From the NCBI GenBank assembly GCA_030388725.1, contig CP128857.1:1736001-1800000 (forward strand): a DNA stretch of 64,000 nt, written 5' to 3'. Of this stretch, positions 45,090 through 54,808 are shown piece by piece. The translations under genes and the position numbers were made by a program. The notes beneath the pieces were generated by a model. That model was not told the origin of the DNA, searched no databases, and saw only the letters and a program-made list of their open reading frames with translations. The stretch's first letter is position 1, and each line of letters opens with the position of its first letter. This stretch comes from Prodigiosinella aquatilis. GTDB lineage: Bacteria > Pseudomonadota > Gammaproteobacteria > Enterobacterales > Enterobacteriaceae.

Positions 45090-47399
45090 ATGAAATGGCT
45101 TACTTCACTGACGATTGTAATCGGGCTTGCCGGTAATGCTGTTGCTGCCCAACCGTTGGTCACAACACCACCTACGGTGGTGTTAACTTCGCATCAGCAA
45201 CGTGATGCTTTTGTAACCGATCTGCTGAAAAGAATGACGCTGGAAGAAAAAATCGGCCAGCTGCGGTTAATCAGCGTGGGAGCGGACAACCCGAAGGCAG
45301 CCATTCGTGAAATGATTCGACACGGGCAAGTGGGTGGTATCTTTAATACTGTCACTCGCCACGATATTCGACAGATGCAGGATCAGGCTATGCAGCTCAG
45401 TCGCCTGAAGATTCCACTGTTTTTTGCCTATGACGTGGTACATGGTCAGCGTACCATTTTCCCTATCGCACTGGGATTGGCCTCTTCCTGGGATATGGAT
45501 GCTATCGCGCTGACTGGGCGTACAGCAGCCTATGAGGCGACTGAAGATGGTCTGAACATGACCTGGGCGCCGATGGTGGATATTACCCGTGACCCACGCT
45601 GGGGCAGAGTATCCGAAGGCTTTGGCGAGGATACCTGGCTGACCAGTGAAATTGCCCGTGTGATGGTGAAAGCCTTTCAGGGCGACGATCTTACGGGCCG
45701 GCACTCCCTGATGACCAGTGTTAAACATTACGCCTTGTATGGTGCAGTCGAAGGTGGCCGCGACTATAACACGGTGGACATGAGCTTGCAGCGCATGTTC
45801 CAGGATTATATGCCGCCGTATAAGGCTGCGATTGATGCGGGGAGTGGCGGGGTCATGATCGCACTCAATTCCATCAACGGCGTACCGGCTACCTCTAATC
45901 GCTGGCTGATGAAAGATGTACTACGCGATCAGTGGCATTTTAACGGCGTCACTATCAGCGATCATGGCGCCATCAAAGAACTGATTAAACACGGGGTGGC
46001 GGCGGATGCGCGCGATGCCTCGCGTATTGCCATTACGTCCGGTATTGATATGAGCATGAGCGATGAATATTTTGGTCGTTACTTGCCGGGACTGGTAAAA
46101 AGCGGTGCGGTAAGTGAAAAAGATGTCGAGGCGGCCTGTCGGAAAGTGCTGAATATGAAATACGATATGGGGTTGTTTCAGAACCCATATCGTCACCTTG
46201 GGCCAGTAGGTTCCGACCCGGTGGATACTAATGCGGAAAGCCGTCTGCATCGTCTGGCGGCACGGAAAGTGGCGCGCGAAAGTCTGGTTTTACTGAAAAA
46301 CCGGCTTAATATTCTGCCACTGAAAAAAACCGGTACGATTGCGGTGATAGGGCCGTTGGCGGACAGTAAACGCGACATTATGGGCAGTTGGTCGGCAGCT
46401 GGCGTTGCCCAACAGTCGGTAACGGTATATCAGGGGATTAAAAACGCCGTAGGCGATAAGGCCCATATCTTGTATGCCAAAGGTGCCAACATCAGTAATC
46501 ATAAAGGGATTATTGATTTCCTGAATCAGTATGAACCTGCGGTGACGGTAGATCGTCGCACGCCCCAGGTGATGATTGACGAGGCGGTGAACGTGGCCAG
46601 ACAGTCTGATGTCGTGGTCGCGGTAGTAGGTGAGGCGCAAGGCATGGCGCATGAGGCCTCCAGCCGTTCCAATATTACTATCCCGGATAGTCAGGAAGCA
46701 TTAATCACTGCGTTGAAAGCGACGGGTAAACCCCTGGTGCTGGTACTGATGAATGGGCGTCCTCTGGCACTGGTACGGGAAAATCAGCAGGCAAACGCAT
46801 TGCTGGAAACCTGGTTCAGCGGGACGGAAGGCGGGAACGCGATTGCCGATGTGTTGTTTGGTGACTACAACCCGTCCGGCAGACTGCCGATATCCTTTCC
46901 GCGTTCCGTAGGGCAGATTCCGATTTACTATAATCACCTGCCAACCGGACGTCCTTATACGCCGGAGAATCCGGGTAAGTACACCTCGCATTACTATGAT
47001 GAAGCCAATGGCCCGCTCTATCCATTTGGCTATGGCCTGAGTTACACCACGTTTGACGTGTCGGCGATCCGGCTTTCCAGCCCGATCATGAAACGTGACG
47101 GAACATTAACTGCGTCAGTGACAGTGAAAAATACCGGTAAACGCGCAGGAGAAACCGTTATCCAGCTGTATTTACATGATGTAGTGGCTTCGGTTAGTCG
47201 TCCGGTAAAAGAACTGAAAGGATTTCAGCGAGTGATGCTGCAACCGGGAGAAGAAAGAACGGTCAGCTTTACACTCTCGCCTAAAGACTTGATGTTCTAT
47301 AACGAGAAAATGCAGCATGTTGTGGAGCCGGGCCGATTTGATGTCATGATTGGCGTGGATTCAGAACGGGTGAAAACACAGCACTTTACCTTGCTTTAA
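45090..47399 (+). CDS. bglX: Periplasmic beta-glucosidase
   Basis: A 769-residue glycoside hydrolase family 3 enzyme with a 19-residue signal peptide (ending NAVAA). Domain order: GH3 N-terminal barrel with GWAPMVDITRDPRWGR-type motif and KHYALYGAVEGG; the nucleophile Asp in GVTISDHGAIKEL; GH3 C-terminal domain with GSGA-like WSAAGVAQQS; and a fibronectin-like C-terminal domain. E. coli BglX is 765 residues. It hydrolyses terminal beta-glucosyl residues of oligosaccharides in the periplasm, useful for plant-derived sugars. ATG 45090 is chosen since the longer frame has no signal peptide. Confidence 0.94.
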   Translation: MKWLTSLTIVIGLAGNAVAAQPLVTTPPTVVLTSHQQRDAFVTDLLKRMTLEEKIGQLRLISVGADNPKAAIREMIRHGQVGGIFNTVTRHDIRQMQDQAMQLSRLKIPLFFAYDVVHGQRTIFPIALGLASSWDMDAIALTGRTAAYEATEDGLNMTWAPMVDITRDPRWGRVSEGFGEDTWLTSEIARVMVKAFQGDDLTGRHSLMTSVKHYALYGAVEGGRDYNTVDMSLQRMFQDYMPPYKAAIDAGSGGVMIALNSINGVPATSNRWLMKDVLRDQWHFNGVTISDHGAIKELIKHGVAADARDASRIAITSGIDMSMSDEYFGRYLPGLVKSGAVSEKDVEAACRKVLNMKYDMGLFQNPYRHLGPVGSDPVDTNAESRLHRLAARKVARESLVLLKNRLNILPLKKTGTIAVIGPLADSKRDIMGSWSAAGVAQQSVTVYQGIKNAVGDKAHILYAKGANISNHKGIIDFLNQYEPAVTVDRRTPQVMIDEAVNVARQSDVVVAVVGEAQGMAHEASSRSNITIPDSQEALITALKATGKPLVLVLMNGRPLALVRENQQANALLETWFSGTEGGNAIADVLFGDYNPSGRLPISFPRSVGQIPIYYNHLPTGRPYTPENPGKYTSHYYDEANGPLYPFGYGLSYTTFDVSAIRLSSPIMKRDGTLTASVTVKNTGKRAGETVIQLYLHDVVASVSRPVKELKGFQRVMLQPGEERTVSFTLSPKDLMFYNEKMQHVVEPGRFDVMIGVDSERVKTQHFTLL

Positions 47400-47450
47400 C
47401 ACCTTACCTTGCATGAACACCTTTCTTGGCGTTAATGCCTTTATCAGTTC

Positions 47451-47484
47451 CGTTTCCTGACCACCGTGATGGGGTCGGGAAACG
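47451..47484. terminator. Hairpin after bglX
   Basis: CGTTTCCTGACC (47451-47462) pairs with GGTCGGGAAACG (47473-47484), with a T-G pair inside. It lies 50 bp after the bglX stop. No long U run. Confidence 0.5.
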
Positions 47485-47564
47485 CCATCAAGGAATGATG
47501 GTACAGGGGCAATAGCGGTTGAATAGTTTTTCCCCTCAGACACGAGTTTGCCGTTATCGTATGG

Positions 47565-47672
47565 TCAGTTGCTGTGAACAATAATGATATAACCCACCAG
47601 CATGACGCCACCAATACCACTCAATGCACACAGGGCAAATAGCCCGATCATACCCAGCTTGCTTAAACTCAT
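47565..47672 (-). CDS. Small single-span membrane protein (35 aa)
   Basis: A 35-residue frame starting MSLSKLGMIGLF and ending IIIVHSN, with one strongly hydrophobic segment (about residues 7-30). AAAGGATAACCTG before ATG 47672 gives an excellent ribosome site. It lies between bglX and dinG on the opposite strand, in non-repetitive sequence. Small membrane proteins of this kind are common in enterobacteria. I do not recognise the family and it is below the length most gene finders keep. Confidence 0.5.
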   Translation of the reverse strand: MSLSKLGMIGLFALCALSGIGGVMLVGYIIIVHSN

Positions 47673-47840
47673 CAGGTTATCCTTTTGTTAATTCCTCTGG
47701 ATTATAAAGCCTTCCGCTGGTGATACAAGCAAACTGCCGTTGCCGGTTTCTTGAATTCGTATCATCCGCAGTGGTAAAGACGTGGTGTGAACCTGCGCTT
47801 CCATAACGAAAGTGGCGTATTACCTGCCGTCTGTGGGACA

Positions 47841-47874
47841 ATGCCTGCTGAATTAACTGATATTGAGCAGGCAT
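47841..47874 (+). promoter_or_regulatory. Hairpin covering the dinG start codon
   Basis: ATGCCTGCT (47841-47849) is the perfect inverse of AGCAGGCAT (47866-47874), and the second arm includes the ribosome site region and the AT of the dinG ATG. If transcribed it would block initiation. Promoter position is not known, so this is only a structural observation. Confidence 0.4.
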
Positions 47875-49993
47875 GACCCTTTCCCCCGCGTTAAAACTGC
47901 AGATCGGCCAATGGTATAAGGCATTGCAGCAGCAAATTCCGGATTTTGTTTCCCGTACTCCACAGCGACAGATGATAGCTGAAGTGGCTAAAACGCTGGC
48001 GGGCGATTATCCGCGCCATTTAGTCATTGAAGCGCCGACTGGGGTGGGGAAAACCCTGTCATACCTGATTCCAGGCATTGCGGTCGGTCGGTCGGAACTG
48101 AAAACGCTGGTGATCAGTACGGCCAATGTTGCACTACAGGATCAGCTTTTTAGCAAGGATTTACCGTTGCTGAAGTCGTTCATTCCCGACTTGAAATATA
48201 CGGCGGCGTTTGGTCGGGGACGTTATATCTGTCCACGTAATCTGGCGGTCATGGCGACGGATGTCGATGCACAAGGGGATTTAACCCTGTTTCTGGATGA
48301 CGAACGGGTTCCTTCCAGTCGCGAAGAGCAGGTCATCTGCACAAAACTGTCAAAAGCCTTGCAGAGTCATACCTGGGACGGACTTCGGGATCATTATCAG
48401 GCATCGATAGCTGATGGACTGTGGGCCAGGCTTAGCACTGATAAGGCGAACTGTCTGGGGCGTAACTGTCACTATTTCCGCGAATGCCCGTTTTTTATCG
48501 CCCGGCGTGAGATTGAAGAGGCTGATGTGGTAGTCACCAATCATGCCTTGGTGATGGCGGCGATGGAAAGTGATTCGGTGTTACCCAGCGCCAAAAATCT
48601 GTTACTGGTATTGGATGAAGGGCATCACGTGCCTGATGTTGCACGGGATGCATTAGAAGTATCCGCTGATATTACCCACAGCGTGACTCAGTACCAGTTG
48701 GAACAGCTGGTGCAACAAATGGGCATCTGTATGGCACAGTTTGCGCCGAAATCGCCGCCTCGGTTGGCTAACGCCGAACGGCTGTTAGCGCATTGTGGTG
48801 AAGTGCGGGAACGGATGCAGATATTTGAGCAGATGTGCGTGTCGTTCCTGCCCGTCGACAACGTATCGGCGGATTATCGTTTCCCAATGGGAAAATTGCC
48901 GGAAGAAATGAGCGATGTCTGCTCCCGCCTGTTCAAGCTGACCGACAGTCTGCGCGGACTGGCGGAGTACATGCTCAATGATCTGGGCGAAAAAACCGGC
49001 CAGCACGATATAGTGCGATTACACCACACCATGTTGCGGATGAGCCGGATCCTGAATTATCTGGAAACGGTGAGTAAATTATGGCGTCTGGCGGCGCTGG
49101 AGCAATCTTCCAATGCGCCGGTTTCCAAGTGGATTGTCCGCGAGATGTGGGACGGCCAGCCGCATCTTTATCTGCATTGTGCTGGGATCCGTGTTTGCGA
49201 CCAGCTTGACCGATTACTGTGGCGCAATCTTTCTCATGTCGTGATGACCTCGGCGACGCTGCGCTCACTGAACAGTTTTACCCGTTTGCAAGAGCTGTCG
49301 GGGCTGAGTGAAGAAGAGGGGGATACGTTTATTGCCCTGGATTCGCCGTTTAATCACCGTGAGCAAGGTCGGTTAGTGATCCCTAAAATGCGCTATGAGC
49401 CGCTGATGGCGTGCGAAGCACAACATGTTGCTGAAATGGCACGTTTTTTTCGCTCGGAACTTCAAAAAAATACCCATAAAGGCATGCTAATGCTGTTTGC
49501 CAGCCAGCGTGCTATGCAACTGTTTCTGATACAAGTGACCGATTTGCGGTTAATGCTGCTGGTGCAGGGCGACCAGCCTCGCTATCGATTGGTGGAACTG
49601 CATCGCCAGCGGGTAGAAGAGGGGCAAACCAGCGTGCTGGTCGGCCTACAATCTTTTGCGGAAGGGCTGGATCTGAAAGGTGAGCTATTAACGCAAGTGC
49701 ATATTCACAAGATAGCCTTTCCGCCGATTGACAGTCCGGTGATCCTGACCGAAGGCGAATGGTTGAAAAGCCTGAAGCGCCATCCGTTTGTGGTTCAGAG
49801 TCTGCCGAGTGCGTCGTTCAGATTGATCCAGCAGGTGGGACGACTGATCCGCAGTCATGATTGTTTCGGCGAAATAGTGATCTACGATCGTCGTCTGCTG
49901 ACTAAAAGTTATGGGGCACAATTACTGGCAGCGTTGCCGGTATTTCCAATTGAACAGCGCGATATGCCGGAAGAGGGTGAAGCCGATGCGTAA
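47873..49993 (+). CDS. dinG: ATP-dependent DNA helicase DinG
   Basis: A 706-residue XPD-like 5'-3' helicase (716 in E. coli) that removes R-loops and D-loops at collided forks. Walker A is EAPTGVGKT (53-61). The 4Fe-4S cluster Cys are in GRYICPRN and CLGRNCHYFREC. DEGHHV is the Walker B box, and TSATL and LIRS near the end are later helicase motifs. DinG is LexA-controlled in E. coli; here I found no LexA box upstream. ATG 47873 begins MTLSPALKLQI as in E. coli. Confidence 0.94.
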   Translation: MTLSPALKLQIGQWYKALQQQIPDFVSRTPQRQMIAEVAKTLAGDYPRHLVIEAPTGVGKTLSYLIPGIAVGRSELKTLVISTANVALQDQLFSKDLPLLKSFIPDLKYTAAFGRGRYICPRNLAVMATDVDAQGDLTLFLDDERVPSSREEQVICTKLSKALQSHTWDGLRDHYQASIADGLWARLSTDKANCLGRNCHYFRECPFFIARREIEEADVVVTNHALVMAAMESDSVLPSAKNLLLVLDEGHHVPDVARDALEVSADITHSVTQYQLEQLVQQMGICMAQFAPKSPPRLANAERLLAHCGEVRERMQIFEQMCVSFLPVDNVSADYRFPMGKLPEEMSDVCSRLFKLTDSLRGLAEYMLNDLGEKTGQHDIVRLHHTMLRMSRILNYLETVSKLWRLAALEQSSNAPVSKWIVREMWDGQPHLYLHCAGIRVCDQLDRLLWRNLSHVVMTSATLRSLNSFTRLQELSGLSEEEGDTFIALDSPFNHREQGRLVIPKMRYEPLMACEAQHVAEMARFFRSELQKNTHKGMLMLFASQRAMQLFLIQVTDLRLMLLVQGDQPRYRLVELHRQRVEEGQTSVLVGLQSFAEGLDLKGELLTQVHIHKIAFPPIDSPVILTEGEWLKSLKRHPFVVQSLPSASFRLIQQVGRLIRSHDCFGEIVIYDRRLLTKSYGAQLLAALPVFPIEQRDMPEEGEADA

Positions 49994-49996
49994 ACA

Positions 49997-50018
49997 GGCT
50001 ACCCGTTGCCTGGTAGCC
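49997..50018. terminator. Hairpin at the end of dinG
   Basis: GGCTACC and GGTAGCC form a 7-bp stem right after the dinG stop, between the convergent dinG and SulP genes. Confidence 0.5.
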
Positions 50019-50059
50019 CGTTGTGCCTGAAAAGACGACGTACTTAGTAGTGATGTCCG

Positions 50060-51544
50060 TTAATGCTCTTCCAGTAGTTTCGTCGCGTCGATGGGTTTGT
50101 CATGAATGGCGAATTTATCGACAATCGTAGCACTGGCGGTGTTTAATCCGGTGACGTCAACCTGCTTGCCCAGGCGTCTGAATTTCATGACCACTTTATC
50201 CAGTGCGCTGACGGATGTGATGTCCCAACAGTGTGCATGATGCAAATCGATAACGATGTGATTAATGCTGTCATTAAAATCAAAACTATTGGCAAATCGT
50301 TCAGCAGAAGCGAAGAACAACTGTCCTTTAACCTGATAATGTCGGGTATTTTCTGAAACAACGCTGTCTACCAGCATAAACTGAGCCACTTTGTTGGCGA
50401 AATTAATCCCCGCAATCAATACACCAACCAGAACGCCGTAGGCTAGATTATGGGTTGTCACTACAACCGTGACGGTGGTCAGCATCACTACGCTGGTGGA
50501 AACCGGATGTGTCCGCAGGTCACGGATGGAACGCCAGGAAAAAGTGCTGATGGATACCATGATCATGACGGCAACCAGTGCAGCCATCGGAATGTGGGAT
50601 ACCCAGTCGCGCAGAAACATGACCAGACACAACAGGAAGACACCAGCGGTCAGCGTCGAGAGGCGTCCACGTCCACCGGATTTAATATTAATCACCGACT
50701 GACCAATCATGGCGCAACCCGCCATTCCGCCCATCAGTGACGTCACCATGTTGGCAATTCCCTGAGCTTTGCATTCCCGGTTTTTATCGCTGGACGTGTC
50801 GGTCATCTCATCAACGATGGTGGACGTCATCATCGATTCCAGTAGCCCGACCGCGGCCAACCCTGCGGAATAAGGGAAAATCACCGCAAATGTGTGCAGG
50901 TTTATCGGGATATCCGGCAGGGCGAAAACCGGCAGTGTATCCGGTAGCTGGCCCATATCGCCCACGGTTCGAATATCCAGCCCCAGGCTGAGTGACAGGA
51001 TCGTCAACACGATAATGCAAACCAGCGGAGATGGGATGCTACGGGTGATAAAGGGGAAGAGATAAATAATGGCGAGTCCCAGCGCTGTCATGGCATAAAC
51101 CGGCCAGCCAACATGCGTCAGTTCAGGTAGCTGGGCCATGAAAATCAGGATAGCCAGTGCGTTCACAAACCCGACAATCACCGAATGAGAGACGAAGCGC
51201 ATCAGACTGCCCAGCTTCAGATAACCGGCCAGAAATTGCAGCATACCCGCCAGCAGCGTCGCGGCAAACAGGTATTCTAGTCCATGTTCTTTCACTAGCG
51301 TGACCATCAGTAGCGCCATGGCGCCGGTAGCGGAAGAAATCATGCCGGGACGGCCACCAATGAACGCGATCACGATAGTGATGCAGAATGCGGCATATAG
51401 CCCGATTTTAGGGTCAACACCAGCAATAATGGAAAAGGCAATGGATTCTGGAATCAACGCCAGAGCAACAACGATACCCGCCAGAATATCGCCACGGATA
51501 TTGCCAAGCCAGTCCTGGCGGTTTGAAGACAACAACATAGTCAT
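50060..51544 (-). CDS. SulP-family anion transporter with STAS domain
   Basis: A 494-residue SLC26/SulP protein. It has about 11-14 membrane segments, starting ILAGIVVALALIPESIAFSII, with the conserved GRPGMISSATGAM region, and a C-terminal cytoplasmic STAS domain (VKGQLFFASAERFANSF, HCWDITSVSALDKVVMKFRRLG). The family exchanges bicarbonate, sulfate or dicarboxylates. The E. coli neighbour pair dinG-ybiB has been split by it. The substrate is not known. Confidence 0.88.
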   Translation of the reverse strand: MTMLLSSNRQDWLGNIRGDILAGIVVALALIPESIAFSIIAGVDPKIGLYAAFCITIVIAFIGGRPGMISSATGAMALLMVTLVKEHGLEYLFAATLLAGMLQFLAGYLKLGSLMRFVSHSVIVGFVNALAILIFMAQLPELTHVGWPVYAMTALGLAIIYLFPFITRSIPSPLVCIIVLTILSLSLGLDIRTVGDMGQLPDTLPVFALPDIPINLHTFAVIFPYSAGLAAVGLLESMMTSTIVDEMTDTSSDKNRECKAQGIANMVTSLMGGMAGCAMIGQSVINIKSGGRGRLSTLTAGVFLLCLVMFLRDWVSHIPMAALVAVMIMVSISTFSWRSIRDLRTHPVSTSVVMLTTVTVVVTTHNLAYGVLVGVLIAGINFANKVAQFMLVDSVVSENTRHYQVKGQLFFASAERFANSFDFNDSINHIVIDLHHAHCWDITSVSALDKVVMKFRRLGKQVDVTGLNTASATIVDKFAIHDKPIDATKLLEEH

Positions 51545-51830
51545 AAGGCCTTGTTGGTTAATAAAGCGATTATCAATACACCGACTGGTCTGCCGGTTGG
51601 CGCCGATTCATCGGCGACAGGCGCATGTTGCGCGCAAAATGGTTACGTGTGGGCGTACAGTTTGTAAAAAAGGATGGATCAGCGTGGCGAAATACGCATA
51701 AAAGATAAATCGTTAATAGGTTGTTATTAATGCGCGGGCGATAATAATGGCTTTGGTGACACGGATCAAATAAAAACATGGTATTTTCGCAGTTAGCCGA
51801 TTGACTACCGTATTAGTGATGAGACGCATC

Positions 51831-52796
51831 ATGGATTTCACTAAAATTATCAAAGAAGTCGGGCGCGGCAAACAGCACGCCCGAGATATAGACCAGACTA
51901 CCGCCTACGAACTTTACCGTGAGATGCTCAACGATCAGGTTCCTGAACTGGTGTTGGGGGGATTATTGATCGCGTTTCGTATCAAAGGGGAGTCAGACGC
52001 CGAGATGCGTGGTTTTTATCAGGCAATGTGTGAGCAGACTCTGCATTTGAACCCTCCCGCGCAGCGCTTACCACCCATCGTGATTCCCAGCTATAACGGC
52101 GCGCGCAAGCAGGCCTGTCTGACGCCATTGCTGGCGTTACTACTATCAAAGCTCGGTTTCCCGGTGCTGATCCACGGCGTTAGTGAGGATCCTACCCGGG
52201 TGACCAGTGCGGAAATTCTGCATGAGTTGGGGGTGATGCCGGTAAAGGACAACATAGAGGCGCAGAAGCGGCTGGACAGTGGGAAGCCCGTGTTTATGCC
52301 GGTATCCGTCCTGTGTCCGCCGATGGAACGACAACTGAATTTCCGCTGGCGGATGGGGGTGCGAAACAGTGCGCATACGCTGGCGAAAATAGCAACCCCG
52401 TTTGCTGAAGCGGCGGCGCTTCGGTTGGCCAGTGTGTCTCATCCGGAATATGTGACACGGGTGGCCTCATTTTTTCAGAATATGGGTGGACGGGCGTTGT
52501 TGATGCACGGTACGGAAGGGGAAGTGTACGCCCATCCCGAGCGTTGTCCGGAGATACATTTCATCCATCAGCAGCAACAGGTACTGCAATTGCGGCAGGA
52601 TATCGTGGTGGCTGCCGATGCGCTGCCCGCCACAAAAGACGCCGAGACGACAGCCCGCTGGACGGCACAATGCCTGGCGGGGGAACAGGCCATACCGCTG
52701 GCAATTCGTCTGCAACTGGCTTGTTGCCTGGTGGCAAGCGGGGCTGCATCCACGATGGAGCAGGCCGCCTCCGCCATCATAAAGCAACTGGGCTGA
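51831..52796 (+). CDS. ybiB: YbiB / TrpD2 family DNA-binding protein
   Basis: A 321-residue protein with the fold of anthranilate phosphoribosyltransferase. Residues 1-60 are the helical domain (IIKEVGRGKQHARDID); PSYNGARKQACLTPLLALLL and HGVSEDPTRV follow, replacing the phosphoribosyl-diphosphate residues of TrpD. E. coli YbiB is known to bind nucleic acids and to lack transferase activity. ATG 51831 (MDFTKIIKE) is chosen because E. coli begins MDYRKIIKE. It follows dinG in E. coli and is 45 bp before the next gene here. Confidence 0.9.
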   Translation: MDFTKIIKEVGRGKQHARDIDQTTAYELYREMLNDQVPELVLGGLLIAFRIKGESDAEMRGFYQAMCEQTLHLNPPAQRLPPIVIPSYNGARKQACLTPLLALLLSKLGFPVLIHGVSEDPTRVTSAEILHELGVMPVKDNIEAQKRLDSGKPVFMPVSVLCPPMERQLNFRWRMGVRNSAHTLAKIATPFAEAAALRLASVSHPEYVTRVASFFQNMGGRALLMHGTEGEVYAHPERCPEIHFIHQQQQVLQLRQDIVVAADALPATKDAETTARWTAQCLAGEQAIPLAIRLQLACCLVASGAASTMEQAASAIIKQLG

Positions 52797-52841
52797 AGGT
52801 GAATATTTCCCTCAGCGGCAAAAATAAGAGAAGGATCAGTC

Positions 52842-54710
52842 ATGCAACAGGTAGTGGATTATTTCAATGCGCTGAACCGCGACTATCTTGCGGTGCACCA
52901 GACTAAAGAAGATCTGTTCTGGCAATACTATATGGGAACCGGCAACGACAATGTGGCGGCTCGTTTTGCCGAGGCGGAGAGTGCCTACAAGCGTTTTATC
53001 TCACAACCACAACAATTGGCGACATTGCGTGCGCATATTGCCACGCTGGAGGCGGCACCGCATACCGTGGATAACGCAGCGTTGTTACACGGCTTACGCG
53101 GTTGGTATCGTTTTTTCGATTGTAATGTGATTGAAGATCCTCAGGCACAATCCCTGTTGGATGAGCTTATCTCAGCGGAAAATACGCTGTATTCCCAACG
53201 TAAAACCTATGAGATGACCCATCTGAATGAGGAGGGTGAGCGGGTTGAGGCTTCATTGGGCGAGTTGCTAACCAATCAGGCCACCAACGATAACGAAGCC
53301 TCTCGTCGTAGTTCGCAGCAGGCATTACGGGATCTGGAGCAGTGGTTATTACAGCATGGATTTCTGGCGTTGGTCAGCCTGCGTAATCGTTTTGCACGTC
53401 AGATGGGCTATCGCAATTACTTCGATTACAAGGTCAATAAGACCGAGCGTATGACGCCAGAGCAACTCTTTGCCATTCTGGACCGCTTTGAAGCGCGAAC
53501 CCGCGACGCCAATCTGCGTAGTCTGCGTCAACTGTCGGCGGAAAATGGGGAAGACGCATTGCAACCCTGGAATGTCCGTTATACCAGTTCAGGGGATGTG
53601 ACCCGTCAGCTCGATCCTTACTTCCCGTTTGCCGCATCACTTGAACGTTGGGTAAATAGTTTCAAACGTCTGCACATCGGTTTTAATGGTGCCGACATGC
53701 GGCTCGATCTGCTGGTGCGCAAAGGCAAATATGAAAACGGGTTTATGCACGAACCGGTGCCACCGTTTATTCAGCAAGGGCACTGGGTGCCAGCGCGTAT
53801 CAATTTTACCAGCCTGGCGAAACCAGACCAGATCGGCAGTGGGGCAAATGGCATCAATACGTTATTTCACGAAGGCGGGCATGCGGCGCATTTTGCCAAT
53901 ATTCGCCAGAATGCCCCCTGTTTCTCTCAAGAGTTTCCGCCAACGTCGATGGCGTATGCCGAGACACAATCAATGTTTTGCGACAGTTTGTTGCAGGATG
54001 CGGACTGGTTAAAGCGCTACGCCACCAATGTTCAGGGCGATGTGATCCCCGATGCGCTAATTCAGGCGGATATCCGCACTCGTCAACCCATGCGAGCGTT
54101 TAATGAGCGGCATATTCTGCTGGTGCCCTATTTTGAATGGCAGCTCTATTCCTGGGACGATGACCAGCTCACACCGCAGGCGGTTACCGAGCTGGCGCGG
54201 GATACGGAACGGCGTATTTTGGGCATCGACGGCAGCCCACGTCCTACGCTGGCGATCCCGCATTTGCTGTCAATGGAGTCCGCCTGTTCGTATCAGGGAT
54301 ACTTGCTGGCATTGATGGCCGTTGAACAAACGCGCCATTTCTTCCTGCAACGCGATGGCTACCTGACGGACAATCCGCTGATTGGTCCGGATCTAGCTCG
54401 TCATTACTGGAATCCAGGTAATAGCGTCAGTCATGACGACACTCTACGTAGCCTGACCGGTGAAGGATTTAACCCGGATTATCTGGCGACGGTTTGTAAC
54501 CAGACAGTGGATGATGTCTGGCAAGCGGCTGAAGCGACTATCACTGCGGCGGCGAAACGTCCTCAGCCAGCAGCGGACTTTAATCTGAATGCCAGAATTC
54601 GGGTAGTGGATGGTGAGCGGGTGCTGGCAGATAATCTGCATGGCGATGACGTGATGTGCCGTGATTTTGCCGAGGTGATACAACAGGAATATCCGGCTAC
54701 GGCGGAATGA
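52842..54710 (+). CDS. M3-family metallopeptidase (oligoendopeptidase)
   Basis: A 622-residue peptidase with the zinc motif FHEGGHAAHF (HExxH) and the downstream Glu region in MAYAETQSMFCD, typical of the thimet/oligopeptidase family. It probably cleaves short peptides in the cytoplasm, as no signal peptide is seen. It shares strand with ybiB and follows it by 45 bp, perhaps co-transcribed. E. coli has no gene at this position; its nearest relatives there are PrlC and Dcp. Confidence 0.88.
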   Translation: MQQVVDYFNALNRDYLAVHQTKEDLFWQYYMGTGNDNVAARFAEAESAYKRFISQPQQLATLRAHIATLEAAPHTVDNAALLHGLRGWYRFFDCNVIEDPQAQSLLDELISAENTLYSQRKTYEMTHLNEEGERVEASLGELLTNQATNDNEASRRSSQQALRDLEQWLLQHGFLALVSLRNRFARQMGYRNYFDYKVNKTERMTPEQLFAILDRFEARTRDANLRSLRQLSAENGEDALQPWNVRYTSSGDVTRQLDPYFPFAASLERWVNSFKRLHIGFNGADMRLDLLVRKGKYENGFMHEPVPPFIQQGHWVPARINFTSLAKPDQIGSGANGINTLFHEGGHAAHFANIRQNAPCFSQEFPPTSMAYAETQSMFCDSLLQDADWLKRYATNVQGDVIPDALIQADIRTRQPMRAFNERHILLVPYFEWQLYSWDDDQLTPQAVTELARDTERRILGIDGSPRPTLAIPHLLSMESACSYQGYLLALMAVEQTRHFFLQRDGYLTDNPLIGPDLARHYWNPGNSVSHDDTLRSLTGEGFNPDYLATVCNQTVDDVWQAAEATITAAAKRPQPAADFNLNARIRVVDGERVLADNLHGDDVMCRDFAEVIQQEYPATAE

Positions 54711-54764
54711 AAGTATCTGTGCTGTAGCGATATCTTCAGATCAAAATGTTAAGCCGAAAGCGAC

Positions 54765-54790
54765 ATATCCCCGCAGGAGTGCGGGGATAT
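54765..54790. terminator. Terminator between M3 peptidase and glnQ
   Basis: ATATCCCCGCA and TGCGGGGATAT form a perfect 11-bp stem with loop GGAG. The genes on both sides converge on it. Confidence 0.7.
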
Positions 54791-54808
54791 CTGGGAGGAA
54801 GAATGTGG

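Noticed and set aside
47821..47872. LexA box before dinG
   Set aside because: CTG and CAG halves exist but with wrong spacing; no CTGT-N8-ACAG-like match.
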